Shown piece by piece: positions 46,195 through 54,811 of a stretch of DNA of 64,000 nucleotides (position 1 is the first letter of the stretch; every line of letters begins with the position of its first letter). The notes below the pieces were generated by a model. The model was not told where the DNA came from, did no database searches, and saw nothing but the letters and a program-made list of their open reading frames with translations. The stretch spans positions 1 through 64,000 of the forward strand of contig CAIOGZ010000014.1 in the NCBI GenBank assembly GCA_903858015.1. The letters are read 5' to 3'. Position numbers and translations under genes: made by a program. Source of the DNA: an uncultured cyanobacterium. Lineage in GTDB: Bacteria > Cyanobacteriota > Cyanobacteriia > PCC-6307 > Cyanobiaceae.

Positions 46195-47177
46195 GGCCTG
46201 GGATCCATGGGGCGGGGGTAACGGGCCGGGCCCCAGCCGCGGCTGGAGCCGATCGGCTGCCGCAGCCCTGTTGCCAGGCCCCGAAGCACCGCCCGGCTTT
46301 GTCGGGGTTTGAACGGGAGTTTGCCAAGGGCGCTGGCCAGCAGCCTCAAACCGCGTAGCCCCCGCACCCAGGCGGGGGTATGGCGCTGCAGAAAGCGCCA
46401 GTAGCTGGTGGTGGTGAGTTCGGCCCGCCGGACGGGATCGCCGCCGCTGCCGGCGCCGCGTTGGTGGGTGATGGCCACCGCTGCGGTCCAGAGCCGGGGG
46501 GCACCGGCGGCCCCCAGCCGCAGGCAGAGGTCCATGTCCTCGTAGTAAAGGGGCAGGGCCGGATCGAAGCGGGGCGGGTTGGACCAGGCTGTGGGCCGCA
46601 GGGCAAGGCTGCAGCCACTCAACCAATCGAGGCGCAGGGGAGCGGCGTCGGCCTGGGCCAGATGGCAGGGTTGCAGCCGGCGGCGGCGGAAGGCCAGGCC
46701 TGGATCGATCCAACCGCCGCTGGGCTCCAGGCTGCCTTCGGCACTCCAGACCGCAGTGCCCACCAGCGCCTGGTCCGGGCATGCGGCCAGCAGATCGGCG
46801 AAGCGCTCGATCAGATCGGCATCCGGCAGGTTGGTGTCGGGGTTGAGCAGCCAGACCCAACCGCCCCAACCCTCCCGGGCCAGGGCCTCGAAACCCATGT
46901 TGCAGCCCTCACCGAAGCCGGCGCCCTCCCTGCCTTCGAGACGCTCCAGGGGAAGTTCGCTCAGCGCTGAGCTGAACTGCAGCGGGGCGGAGCGGGGGGC
47001 GTTGTCGACCACAAGCCAACGATCGGGCCTGAGGCTTTGGCGGGCCAGATCGCTGGCGAGCCATTCCAGGGGTTTCTGGCTGCGATAAGCCACCGTAAGG
47101 ATGGCCAGGTTGGCGCTGCGGTGGTCTGTGCGGGCGTTCAGGCTGGGCTGGCGCTGGTTCAGACCAGTTTGGGGCAC
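46191..47177 (-). CDS. Glycosyltransferase family 2 (rhamnosyltransferase-like)
   Basis: A 328-residue GT-A enzyme: LAILTVAYRSQKPLEWLASD, WLVVDNAPRSAPLQ, GFGEGCNMGFEALAREGWG, metal-binding segment VWLLNPDTNLPDADLIERFA, and LPLYYEDMDLCLRLGAAGAP (the EDxD acceptor motif). These match RfbF/WbbL-type enzymes. The start is GTG at 47177, five bases after the galE stop; no ATG precedes the conserved ILTVAYRS. The stop overlaps the downstream GT4 start. Confidence 0.9.
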   Translation of the reverse strand: MPQTGLNQRQPSLNARTDHRSANLAILTVAYRSQKPLEWLASDLARQSLRPDRWLVVDNAPRSAPLQFSSALSELPLERLEGREGAGFGEGCNMGFEALAREGWGGWVWLLNPDTNLPDADLIERFADLLAACPDQALVGTAVWSAEGSLEPSGGWIDPGLAFRRRRLQPCHLAQADAAPLRLDWLSGCSLALRPTAWSNPPRFDPALPLYYEDMDLCLRLGAAGAPRLWTAAVAITHQRGAGSGGDPVRRAELTTTSYWRFLQRHTPAWVRGLRGLRLLASALGKLPFKPRQSRAVLRGLATGLRQPIGSSRGWGPARYPRPMDPRP

Positions 47178-47182
47178 CGGCT

Positions 47183-48253
47183 TCAGGCTGGCCCGCTGCC
47201 ATACCCCTCGGGGTTGAGGCTCTGCCAGTGCCAGCCGTCGCTGCAGATGGTGGCCAGATCCCGTTGGGCTCGCCAGCCCAGGCGGCGGTGGGCCTCGGTG
47301 GGATCCGCCACCGACTCGGCGGCATCTCCGGCCCGCCTGGGGAGCAGGTCATAGGGCACAGGCCGGCCACTGGCCGCCTCGAAGGCTTGAACCACCTCCA
47401 GAACCGAATGGCCGCGGCCGCTGCCCAGGTTGAGGGTGAGCAGCTGGGGCGGTTCGTTCCAGAGGGCCTCCAGGGCGGCCAGGTGGCCCTCGGCGAGGTC
47501 CATCACGTGGATGTAGTCGCGGATCCCGGTGCCATCGGGCGTGGGCCAGTCGGCCCCAAAGATTTTGAGTCGCTGCCGACGACCCACCGCCACCTGGCTG
47601 ACGAAGGGGAACAGGTTGTCGGGGGGGCCGAGGGGATCTTCTCCGATTCGGCCACTGGCATGGGCGCCCACTGGATTGAAGTAGCGCAGGCGAGCGATCC
47701 GCCAGCGGCTGGGGCCGCTCGCCGCTGGGCCAGCTTCGTTGCTGGCCAGATCGGCCAGCATCTGTTCGACGGCGGCTTTGGTGTGGCCGTAGGGGTTGAT
47801 CGGTTGCAGGGCCGCCGTTTCAGGGATGGGAATCCGGTCGGGGTAGCCGTAGACCGTGGCGCTGCTGCTGAACACGAGGGTGTGGCAGCCATGTCGTTCC
47901 ATTGCCGCCAGGAGCCTTTGGCTGCCGCCCACATTCACGTCCCAGTAGAGCAGCGGCTGGTGCACCGACTGGGCCACGGCCTTGAGGCCGGCGAAGTGGA
48001 TCACCGCGTCGCAGGGTGCGGATGTGGTTTGGAAGGCCTGGTCGAGGCTGCCAGGGTCGCGGATATCACCCTCCACCAAGCAAAGCCGGGCGCTTGCGCT
48101 GCTCCCGGCCAGCTGCGCCACCCGCTGCAGGCTCTCGGGGCTGCTGGTTGAGAAGTTGTCCAGTACCACCACCTGGTGACCCGCTTCAAGCAGCAGGAGC
48201 GTGGTGTGGCTGCCGATGAATCCGGCTCCACCTGCGATCAGGAGCTTTGCCAT
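47183..48253 (-). CDS. galE: UDP-glucose 4-epimerase
   Basis: A 356-residue extended short-chain dehydrogenase: NAD-binding GGAGFIGSHTTLLLLEAGH, VVVLDNFSTSSPESLQRVAQ, the DAVIHFAGLKAVAQSV segment, catalytic Ser in VFSSSATVYG and Tyr-x3-Lys in NPYGHTKAAVEQML. The C terminus has NLGSGRGHSVLEVVQAFEAA and RAGDAAESVADPTEA. It interconverts UDP-glucose and UDP-galactose (or the N-acetyl forms) to supply the polysaccharide locus. It is the second gene of block A, between the phosphoglycosyl transferase and a GT2. Confidence 0.95.
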   Translation of the reverse strand: MAKLLIAGGAGFIGSHTTLLLLEAGHQVVVLDNFSTSSPESLQRVAQLAGSSASARLCLVEGDIRDPGSLDQAFQTTSAPCDAVIHFAGLKAVAQSVHQPLLYWDVNVGGSQRLLAAMERHGCHTLVFSSSATVYGYPDRIPIPETAALQPINPYGHTKAAVEQMLADLASNEAGPAASGPSRWRIARLRYFNPVGAHASGRIGEDPLGPPDNLFPFVSQVAVGRRQRLKIFGADWPTPDGTGIRDYIHVMDLAEGHLAALEALWNEPPQLLTLNLGSGRGHSVLEVVQAFEAASGRPVPYDLLPRRAGDAAESVADPTEAHRRLGWRAQRDLATICSDGWHWQSLNPEGYGSGPA

Positions 48254-48358
48254 GGGCCTGAAGCTAGGCCAAGTAGACCCTAACTAGAAGCCCAACTAGA
48301 CCCCCAAGGTTCGCCTGCGGTTGCTTTCCTTCCGGGCCGGCCCAGAATTCATGCTGCT

Positions 48359-49786
48359 TCAGCGCAAGGGATCCTGGCCTGGCTTGGAGTCTTCGTTAGG
48401 CCGAGAGGCGTCGATGGACTGGGGGCTGGACCCCCGTCCCCAGGAGACCAATCGCAGGGTTTTGATCAGAATCAATAAATCTAGCATTAAATTGGCATTG
48501 CGTAGATAAAAGATATCATAGCTTAGTTTCATGCGACTATCATCGATACTTGCTCCATAGGGATAGCAGACTTGGGCCCAGCCGCTGAGGCCGGGCCGTA
48601 CCCAGTGGCGGGTGCGATAATGGGGGATTTGCTCCTCCAGGTCGAGTTCGATTTCCGGCCGTTCTGGCCTAGGCCCAATCAGGCTCATCTCCCCCTTCAA
48701 GACGGAAATCAGTTGGGGTAGCTCATCAATCCGTGACTTGCGTAGCCATGTGCCGATACGCGTGATGCGGGGGTCGTCCCGGCTAGCCCATTGCGCTCCA
48801 GTCAGCTCGGCCTGGGGGCGCATCGTGCGTAGTTTCCAAACCTTGATGATGGTTCCGTACAGGCCGGTGCGTTCTTGGCCGTAAAAAATTGGCCCATGAT
48901 CTTCAAGGCGAATCAGCAGGGCTGTCAGGGCGATCAGGGGAGATGTCAGTAGCAGTAGCAGGCCCGCGACGACAACATCGCCCAGGCGTTTCAGCCGCCA
49001 ACCCCACCGGCCCGGCTGCAGTTCGAAGCCCTCCGCCTGGACCAGCCAGCGGCTGGAGAAGAGTTCCGGCGGAACCCTTTGCAGGTGTCGTTCGGCCCAA
49101 TTGACAAGTTCGCAAATGCTGGTGCCCGACATTCTTTGGGCCAAAAGTTTCTGGAGGATGATGTCATCCAGCTTGGCGGTTTCGCTCACGGCGATACCGT
49201 CAAATTCTCCCTTGATGAGGTTTTCGTCGAGCTGGAAGGCCCGGTCGGAGCCGGCCTCGGAGCTATCTGTGGAGCAATAAACAAGCGAGAGTTCACGGTT
49301 CACTACGTCTCGGATAAGCTCTTGTCGAAGCACATCGAGAAGGGGGGCTTCGCCAATAATCAAAAAGGATCGCCGCTGCCGCTGCTGTTGCACCAACCAT
49401 GCCTGGGCCATGGCAGAGAAGAAGGTGACGCTGCCCAGCAGCGGCAGCAGGAAGCGCCGGAATGTACGGGGGTCCTCCACTTTCAGACCCCAATTCAAAA
49501 CGATCACCACGATCGCCAGCACGAGCAGCGCTACCGCCAGGGTGGAGACCAGGCGGCGGAGGCGGGAGTCCCGTTGCCCCAGCTCGATGCGGGAGTATCG
49601 ACCCAGCAGATAGGAGGCCCCTACCCAGAGGGCGATCAGCACAGCAACCGAGTTGGTAAAGCCAGGCCAGCGGTGGAATAGCCGCAGGAAGAGGCCGTTG
49701 TAGGCAGCGATGATCAACAGACCATCGACGATGGCCAGTCCAAGCAGCAATCGGCGTTGCCGCAGCCAGGGGGTTCGCCACCACAT
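48359..49786 (-). CDS. Polyprenyl-phosphate phosphoglycosyl transferase (WbaP/GumD-like)
   Basis: A 475-residue protein. Four or five N-terminal membrane helices (LLLGLAIVDGLLIIAAYNGL and following) precede a CoA-binding-like soluble domain. The catalytic domain begins KRLGDVVVAGLLLLLTSPLI and keeps YGQERTGLYGTIIKVWKLRT-M, DDPRITRIGTWLRKSRIDEL-PQ, GEMSLIGPRPERPEIE and HWVRPGLSGWAQV. The catalytic Asp-Glu pair is present in RIDELPQ. It transfers a sugar-1-phosphate to undecaprenyl phosphate, the initiating step of repeat-unit synthesis. The start MWWRTPWLRQ at 49786 faces the divergent paralogue, whose likely start is 49815. Confidence 0.92.
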   Translation of the reverse strand: MWWRTPWLRQRRLLLGLAIVDGLLIIAAYNGLFLRLFHRWPGFTNSVAVLIALWVGASYLLGRYSRIELGQRDSRLRRLVSTLAVALLVLAIVVIVLNWGLKVEDPRTFRRFLLPLLGSVTFFSAMAQAWLVQQQRQRRSFLIIGEAPLLDVLRQELIRDVVNRELSLVYCSTDSSEAGSDRAFQLDENLIKGEFDGIAVSETAKLDDIILQKLLAQRMSGTSICELVNWAERHLQRVPPELFSSRWLVQAEGFELQPGRWGWRLKRLGDVVVAGLLLLLTSPLIALTALLIRLEDHGPIFYGQERTGLYGTIIKVWKLRTMRPQAELTGAQWASRDDPRITRIGTWLRKSRIDELPQLISVLKGEMSLIGPRPERPEIELDLEEQIPHYRTRHWVRPGLSGWAQVCYPYGASIDDSRMKLSYDIFYLRNANLMLDLLILIKTLRLVSWGRGSSPQSIDASRPNEDSKPGQDPLR

Positions 49787-49814
49787 GCCAACGAAGCTAC
49801 CGATCTGCGACTCT

Positions 49815-51119
49815 ATGGGTGTGCCTGCACCCTTCCTGCCACCGCAGTCTTCGCTCGACCCAGGGGGGGGGGAGGGCCGTGGTCGTGGCATTCGCAGGGG
49901 GCCATCCCCTGGGGTCTATGCGCTAGGCGATGCCCTGCTGCTGTCGATCAGTTGGGTGCGGGTCTACACCTGGCGTTATGGCGAGTGGCCCAGTCTCAGC
50001 GCCGGCCCTTTTGCGCTCATCTTCGCCTGGCTGTTGATCCACTTTCTGCTGGGCACCTACACCTCCCTAGCTAGGCGGCAGCTAACCGCTGGTCGCCAGT
50101 TGCGCAACTGTGTTGCCGCAGCCATGGGTGTTTTTGTGCTCGCCACTGCCTCTACGGCTTTGCGGGGTGCGCTGTTCAGTTCCACCATGGGTCGCAGCTT
50201 TCTTGTGCCGCTTCTCACGCTCGGTTTCCTCTCCAATCTGCTGTTGCTGCTTAGTCAGATCACCGCCCATCTCTGGCAGCCCCAGGAACAGTGGCTGCTG
50301 ATCGCCTCCCCCACCGAACGCTCCGTGCTCTCCAGGGCCATTGATTTGGGAGGTTGTGTGATCCCCTGCGGCGTGGAGTGGCGCTCCTCGCAACGGATGC
50401 TCCCCCTGCCCCCTGCGTTGGCTTCGCTGTTGGATCTCGATGGGGTGGCGATCGGTTCCCAGTTGGACCCCTCCCCCGAAGACCGCCAGGTGATGTTGGA
50501 GTGGCAGCAGAGCGGGGTGCGCCTGCTCTCCCTGCGGGGCTGGGCCGAAGTCTTTCTGCAGCGGCTGCCTCCCGATCTGGTGCCGGAGGGCTGGGCGGAG
50601 CGGGTGCAGGTGTTCAGCCATGCCCGCAGCGGCCCCACGGAAAGGCTGAAGCGGTTGGCGGATCTCCTGGTCAGCGGTCTGTTGTTGCTGGCCCTGGCGC
50701 CCTGCGCTTTGCTGGCCCTGACCCTGGGTGGTCTTCGCCTCAGCCGTGATGTTTGTAGCGGCCGCAATGGCCGGCCCTTTGCGAGGATCCGGTTGGACCG
50801 GCCTGGTCCCTTCGCGGCTTTGCCCCAGCTGTTAAACGTTTGGCGAGGCGAGATGAGTTTGGTCGGACCTCGACCGCTCAGTGTGGCGGTGATGGAGCAG
50901 CTGGAGCAGCGCTTTCCTGGTGCCGAACTGCGCCAGTGGATGCGACCCGGCATGACCGGTTGGGGCCGGATCGCTGGGGCCCCGCCCCAGGAGCCCGACG
51001 CCATCGCCTGGGAGCTCGGCCGCGACCTCTATTACCTCCGTAATCACTCCCTTCCCCTCGACCTGCGCCTGCTGCTGGTTTCCTTTGGCCAGTTGCTGCG
51101 CCAGTTGCCGCGGCGCTAA
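49815..51119 (+). CDS. Phosphoglycosyl-transferase-like protein lacking the catalytic Asp-Glu
   Basis: A 434-residue paralogue of the neighbour. It has N-terminal membrane helices (FALIFAWLLIHFLLGTYTSL, FLVPLLTLGFLSNLLLLLSQ) and a sugar-transferase-like C-terminal domain: RLKRLADLLVSGLLLLALAP, GRNGRPFARIRLDRPGPFAA-LPQ, GEMSLVGPRPLSVAVMEQLE, QWMRPGMTGWGRI. The block normally reading K-x-R-T/S-M ... R-x-D-E-L-P-Q is shortened by about 35 residues and the Asp-Glu pair is missing (FAALPQ). Catalysis is therefore doubtful; a regulatory or scaffold role is inferred. It opens block B, its stop sharing one base with the SGNH start (TAATG). Confidence 0.8.
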   Translation: MGVPAPFLPPQSSLDPGGGEGRGRGIRRGPSPGVYALGDALLLSISWVRVYTWRYGEWPSLSAGPFALIFAWLLIHFLLGTYTSLARRQLTAGRQLRNCVAAAMGVFVLATASTALRGALFSSTMGRSFLVPLLTLGFLSNLLLLLSQITAHLWQPQEQWLLIASPTERSVLSRAIDLGGCVIPCGVEWRSSQRMLPLPPALASLLDLDGVAIGSQLDPSPEDRQVMLEWQQSGVRLLSLRGWAEVFLQRLPPDLVPEGWAERVQVFSHARSGPTERLKRLADLLVSGLLLLALAPCALLALTLGGLRLSRDVCSGRNGRPFARIRLDRPGPFAALPQLLNVWRGEMSLVGPRPLSVAVMEQLEQRFPGAELRQWMRPGMTGWGRIAGAPPQEPDAIAWELGRDLYYLRNHSLPLDLRLLLVSFGQLLRQLPRR

Positions 51120-52369
51120 TGCCCGCTGGTGCGAAAGTGCCCCTTCGCTGGCTTTCGCTTCGCCCCGTGCCAACCTCCGCCAGGCGCCCGACCCAGGTCG
51201 TTCGAGTTTTGGCCTTCAATCTGGCCATGCTGCTGGGGCTGCTGGCCCTGACTGAGGCAGCCCTGCGGCTGGCAGGCGTGCGCTACCCGGCTTTTTACCG
51301 GCCGGATCGGGTACGGGGCTTCACGCTGAGACCCGGCGCCTCGGGTTGGTGGACCCGGGAAGGCAGGGGTCAGGTGACCATCAACCACGATGGCCTGCGG
51401 GACGTGGATCACAACCGCCAGCCAGCCCCAGGGGTGCTGCGGGTGGCGGTGCTGGGGGATTCCTTCTCTGAGGCCCTGCAGGTGAACCTGGAGGCCACCT
51501 GGTGGAAGCAGCTCGAAGCTCGCATCAATGCCACGCCGGATTGCGCCTTGGTCAGGGGCTACCCCAAGGGGGTGGAGTTTGTGAATTTCGGCGTCGGGGG
51601 GTACGGCACTGGCCTTGCACTGCTCACCTGGCGGCAGCAGGCCCATGCCTACGCCCCGCGCAAGGTGCTCTTGGCCATGTACCTCGGCAACGACATCCAG
51701 GACAACACCCCCCAGCCTCGCCCGGATCTGCCCGTTTTCCAGTTCGGCCCGGCGGGCACCCTTGGGATCGACAACGGCTTTCGGAACTCGGCCGGATCCC
51801 GTTTTCGCTTCTCGCCGCTAGGCCGGTTACTGGATGCTGTGGTCGATCGCTCTGCCCTGCTGCAGCTTGCCAATGAGGCCAAGAACCGCTGGGCCTCCCG
51901 TCGCGGCCCCGCCCCCAAAGCCCAGGCTGCCGTACCGCTGCCAGAGCCGGATGATCCCAAGGGTTGGACGATGACCGAGGCCCTGCTGCGCAGCCTGCGA
52001 GACGAGGTCAAGGCCAGGGGCGGCGAGCTGATCGTCACCTCCCTTTCGACACCGGAACAGACGTGGCCGGATCCTGCCGCCCGGCAGGCGGCCTTTGACC
52101 GGGCCGGCCTGCGGCCGTTTGCCCGCGAGCAGCGCCTCAGCAGCCTGCTGGCGCCGATGGGGGTGGCCTACCTGCCCTTGGCAGAGCAGCTCCAGCAGCG
52201 CGCTGACCAAAGCGGGATCACCCTGCATGGTTTCAGCGGTCAGCAGCCTGGTTACGGACATTGGAACCAGGCCGGCCATCGCCTGGCCGCAGAGGCGTTG
52301 GCCCGGCGGCTGTGTGGCACGCCAACCGCCATGCCGTCAGCGGATCGGACGCCATGGCCGGCTCGATGA
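51119..52369 (+). CDS. SGNH/GDSL-family hydrolase or O-acyltransferase-like protein
   Basis: A 416-residue protein. An N-terminal hydrophobic helix (VLAFNLAMLLGLLALTEAAL) anchors or exports it. The SGNH blocks are AVLGDSFSEALQVNLEATWW (Ser nucleophile), VNFGVGGYGTGLALLTWRQQ (Gly block), MYLGNDIQDNTPQP (Asn block) and QPGYGHWNQAGHRLAAEAL with the catalytic His. In polysaccharide loci such proteins add or remove acetyl groups, so modification of the glycan is the likely role. Its start overlaps the preceding stop (TAATG) and its end overlaps the next glycosyltransferase, indicating one operon. Confidence 0.85.
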   Translation: MPAGAKVPLRWLSLRPVPTSARRPTQVVRVLAFNLAMLLGLLALTEAALRLAGVRYPAFYRPDRVRGFTLRPGASGWWTREGRGQVTINHDGLRDVDHNRQPAPGVLRVAVLGDSFSEALQVNLEATWWKQLEARINATPDCALVRGYPKGVEFVNFGVGGYGTGLALLTWRQQAHAYAPRKVLLAMYLGNDIQDNTPQPRPDLPVFQFGPAGTLGIDNGFRNSAGSRFRFSPLGRLLDAVVDRSALLQLANEAKNRWASRRGPAPKAQAAVPLPEPDDPKGWTMTEALLRSLRDEVKARGGELIVTSLSTPEQTWPDPAARQAAFDRAGLRPFAREQRLSSLLAPMGVAYLPLAEQLQQRADQSGITLHGFSGQQPGYGHWNQAGHRLAAEALARRLCGTPTAMPSADRTPWPAR

Positions 52370-53517
52370 GGCCCCGGCTGGCGATCGTCGCCACCCATCC
52401 GGTGCAGTACTTCGTGCCGGTGTTCCGAGGGCTGGAAAGGTGCCAAGAATGGCAGACGAAGGTCTTCTTGGGCTGCCTGCACGGGGTGGATGGGGCGAGC
52501 TTTGATCCAGATTTCGGCCTCAATTTTGCCTGGGACTGTGATCTGTTGGGCGGCTACTCCCATGCGGTGCTAAGCGCTGGCCCCCTGGCCGATCTTTCCG
52601 GTTTGAGGGGGGTGGGGGCGGCGCCGAAGGCCCTGCAAACCATCCTGGCTTGGCAGCCCGATGCGGTGTTGATTTTTGCCTACAGCCCAGCGTTCATCAC
52701 GGCGCTGTCGGCCCTGTTGGCCCTGCGGGGCGTGCCGATCCTGCTGCGGGCAGACACCAGTGATGAGGCCTACAGCCGAAGCCGCTGGAAATCGTGGCTG
52801 CGGGATCGCTTGCTGCGGCTCTACTACCGCCGCTGCACCCGCTTTTATCCGATCGGTACCGAGTCGTATCGCCATTACCGCCGCCTCGGTGTTGCGCCTG
52901 GGCGGCTCGAAACCGTGCTCTACGCCGTCGATACCTCGGTGATCCCCCAGGATCCGCCGGCCGTCACGGTTCCAGCCCCAAGCGCGGCCCCCCTGAGGCT
53001 CGGGTTTGTCGGCAAGTTCACGGCTGTGAAGGATCCCCTGGCCATCCCGAGGGCTCTGGCGCTGCTGGCTCCGGCCTCAAGGGATCGGTTGCGGTTCGAA
53101 GCAGCCGGTGATGGTCCCCTGCTGCAGTCGTGCCGTGGGGCCATGGAGGCGGTGCTTCCCGGGCGTTGCCACTTCCATGGCTTCCTCAACCAGAGCCAGT
53201 TGCCGGGCTTTTACCGTTCGATCGACCTGCTGATCCTCCCCTCGATTCAGGGCGAAGTGTGGGGGTTGGTGGTCAACGAGGCCCTGGGTCTGGGGGCCAG
53301 GGTGCTGGTCAGCGACCGGGTGAGTTGCCGCCATGACCTGGTGGGCGAAGCCGCCGCCGGCTGGGTGTTCCATGCCGCTGATCCGGTTTCCCTGGCCGCC
53401 GCCCTTGGGCAGGCGCTGGCGGCCTGGCCCTGGCCCCGCAGCGCCCGCCCGCTCCCCGATCCCCAGGATCTGGTCGACGCCGTGCGCAGATTCCGACCCG
53501 GGGGGGGGCAGCCGTGA
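52354..53517 (+). CDS. Glycosyltransferase (GT-B), first of a tandem pair
   Basis: About 387 residues. It starts MAGSMRPRLAIVATHPVQYF and continues VPVFRGLERCQEWQTKVFLG. The donor half shows LRLGFVGKFTAVKDPLAIPR, FHGFLNQSQLPGFYRSIDLL and SIQGEVWGLVVNEALGLGAR, a GT4-type site. A start at 52366 (ATGA overlap with the SGNH stop) is equally likely. It shares the opening (V/I)THPVQYxxPVF, the LDPDFG-like SFDPDFGLNFAWD block and the donor motifs with the next gene, so the two arose by duplication. The substrate is unknown. Confidence 0.85.
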   Translation: MAGSMRPRLAIVATHPVQYFVPVFRGLERCQEWQTKVFLGCLHGVDGASFDPDFGLNFAWDCDLLGGYSHAVLSAGPLADLSGLRGVGAAPKALQTILAWQPDAVLIFAYSPAFITALSALLALRGVPILLRADTSDEAYSRSRWKSWLRDRLLRLYYRRCTRFYPIGTESYRHYRRLGVAPGRLETVLYAVDTSVIPQDPPAVTVPAPSAAPLRLGFVGKFTAVKDPLAIPRALALLAPASRDRLRFEAAGDGPLLQSCRGAMEAVLPGRCHFHGFLNQSQLPGFYRSIDLLILPSIQGEVWGLVVNEALGLGARVLVSDRVSCRHDLVGEAAAGWVFHAADPVSLAAALGQALAAWPWPRSARPLPDPQDLVDAVRRFRPGGGQP

Positions 53518-54764
53518 GCAGGCCATTGGCCCGGCTGGCCGTCCTGATCACCCATCCGGTGCAATACAACAAGCCGGTGTTTGAGGCGCTCCACGCCCGC
53601 GCCGATCTCGAACTGCTGGTGGTCTTCGGTTGTGACCATGGGCTGCGCGCCAGCTTGGACCCCGATTTCGGCGTTCCCTTCGCCTGGGATAGCGCCCCTG
53701 CCGAGGGATTCCCACACCGGTTCGCGAGCCATGCCCCCCTGGCGGCCCTCTCCAGCTGGGCTTCGGCCCTGCCGATTGCGCTGCGGGCGGCGGCCTTGAT
53801 TCGGGCCTTCCGCCCCGATGCGGTGCTGGTGTTTGCCTATAGCCCCGCCTTCATCAGCTTGGCCACCTTGCTGTTGCGGGCCCGGGGGCAGCGGCTGTTG
53901 CTGCGGGCTGAAGCTACCGACCGGGCGCTGGCCCATTCCCGGCCTCGGCAGTGGGCCAAGGATCAGGTGCTGCGGTTCTGGTACCGGATGTTTCGCCATG
54001 TTTTCCCGATTGGCTCCGACTCCAACGACCACTTCGCTCGACTCGGGGTCCCCCCCCAACGCCGCACGCCGGTTCGGTATGCCGTGGACGTGGAGTTTTT
54101 TCGCCGCCAGGCGGAGCAGTGGCTGCCCCAACGGGCCCAGCTACGCCAATCCGTAGCCATTGCGGCCGACGCGTTAGTTCTACTTTGGAGCGGCAAGATC
54201 ACGGCGGTGAAGCACCCTGGCCTGCTGGTGGAAGCCCTGGATCTGCTCAGCGCGGAGCAGCGGCAGCGGCTTTGGCTGCTGGTCGTCGGGGACGGAGCCC
54301 TGCGGGACTCCTTTCGGCTAGCGGCCGAGCGCCTGCTCCCCGGCCGCTGCCACTTTGCCGGCTTCGTGAATCAGAGCGAGTTGGGGCGTTGGTATGCGAT
54401 GGCCGATGCGCTGGTGTTCCCGTCGCGCCAGGGGGAGACCTGGGGGCTGGTGGTCAACGAAGCCCTTCAATTCGGTCTGGCGCTTCTGGTCAGTGACCAC
54501 GCCGGCAGTGCCCGTGATCTGGTGGCTGGCCCGGTGGCGCCCCCGGCTGGCTCGCGGGTTTTCCCCTCCGGCGATGCCAGCGCCCTTGGGCGGGCGCTGC
54601 AGGCTTTGCTGGCCGCTGCGGTGTCCCCCACTCCAGGCGCTGCTGCCGATTCAGCTGCGGCCCTGCCCCATCCGCTCGAGCTGGCCGATGCCGTGGCGGC
54701 GGTGACGATGGCGGCGGTGACCAGGCCGTTCAGGCGCCCCAGCCCAGCGCGGCCATCGGTCTGA
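53514..54764 (+). CDS. Glycosyltransferase (GT-B), second of a tandem pair
   Basis: A 416-residue paralogue of the preceding gene. It starts at GTG 53514, overlapping the previous stop (GTGA): LARLAVLITHPVQYNKPVFE, then SLDPDFGVPFAWDSAPAEGF, AVLVFAYSPAFISLATLLLR, LLWSGKITAVKHPGLLVEAL, CHFAGFVNQSELGRWYAMAD and RQGETWGLVVNEALQFGLAL. Donor-site residues are kept in both copies, so both are probably active but may differ in acceptor. Confidence 0.87.
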   Translation: MSRPLARLAVLITHPVQYNKPVFEALHARADLELLVVFGCDHGLRASLDPDFGVPFAWDSAPAEGFPHRFASHAPLAALSSWASALPIALRAAALIRAFRPDAVLVFAYSPAFISLATLLLRARGQRLLLRAEATDRALAHSRPRQWAKDQVLRFWYRMFRHVFPIGSDSNDHFARLGVPPQRRTPVRYAVDVEFFRRQAEQWLPQRAQLRQSVAIAADALVLLWSGKITAVKHPGLLVEALDLLSAEQRQRLWLLVVGDGALRDSFRLAAERLLPGRCHFAGFVNQSELGRWYAMADALVFPSRQGETWGLVVNEALQFGLALLVSDHAGSARDLVAGPVAPPAGSRVFPSGDASALGRALQALLAAAVSPTPGAAADSAAALPHPLELADAVAAVTMAAVTRPFRRPSPARPSV

Positions 54765-54811
54765 TCCGCCCCTGCATACTGGTTCGACCCGGCGTCCTAC
54801 AACCGTCTTCT

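Noticed and set aside
46195-46869. N-terminal extension of the GT4 at 45061-46194
   Set aside because: The extension overlaps the complete GT2 gene in another frame and is Arg/Pro/Gly-rich; ATG at 46194 begins the family homology.
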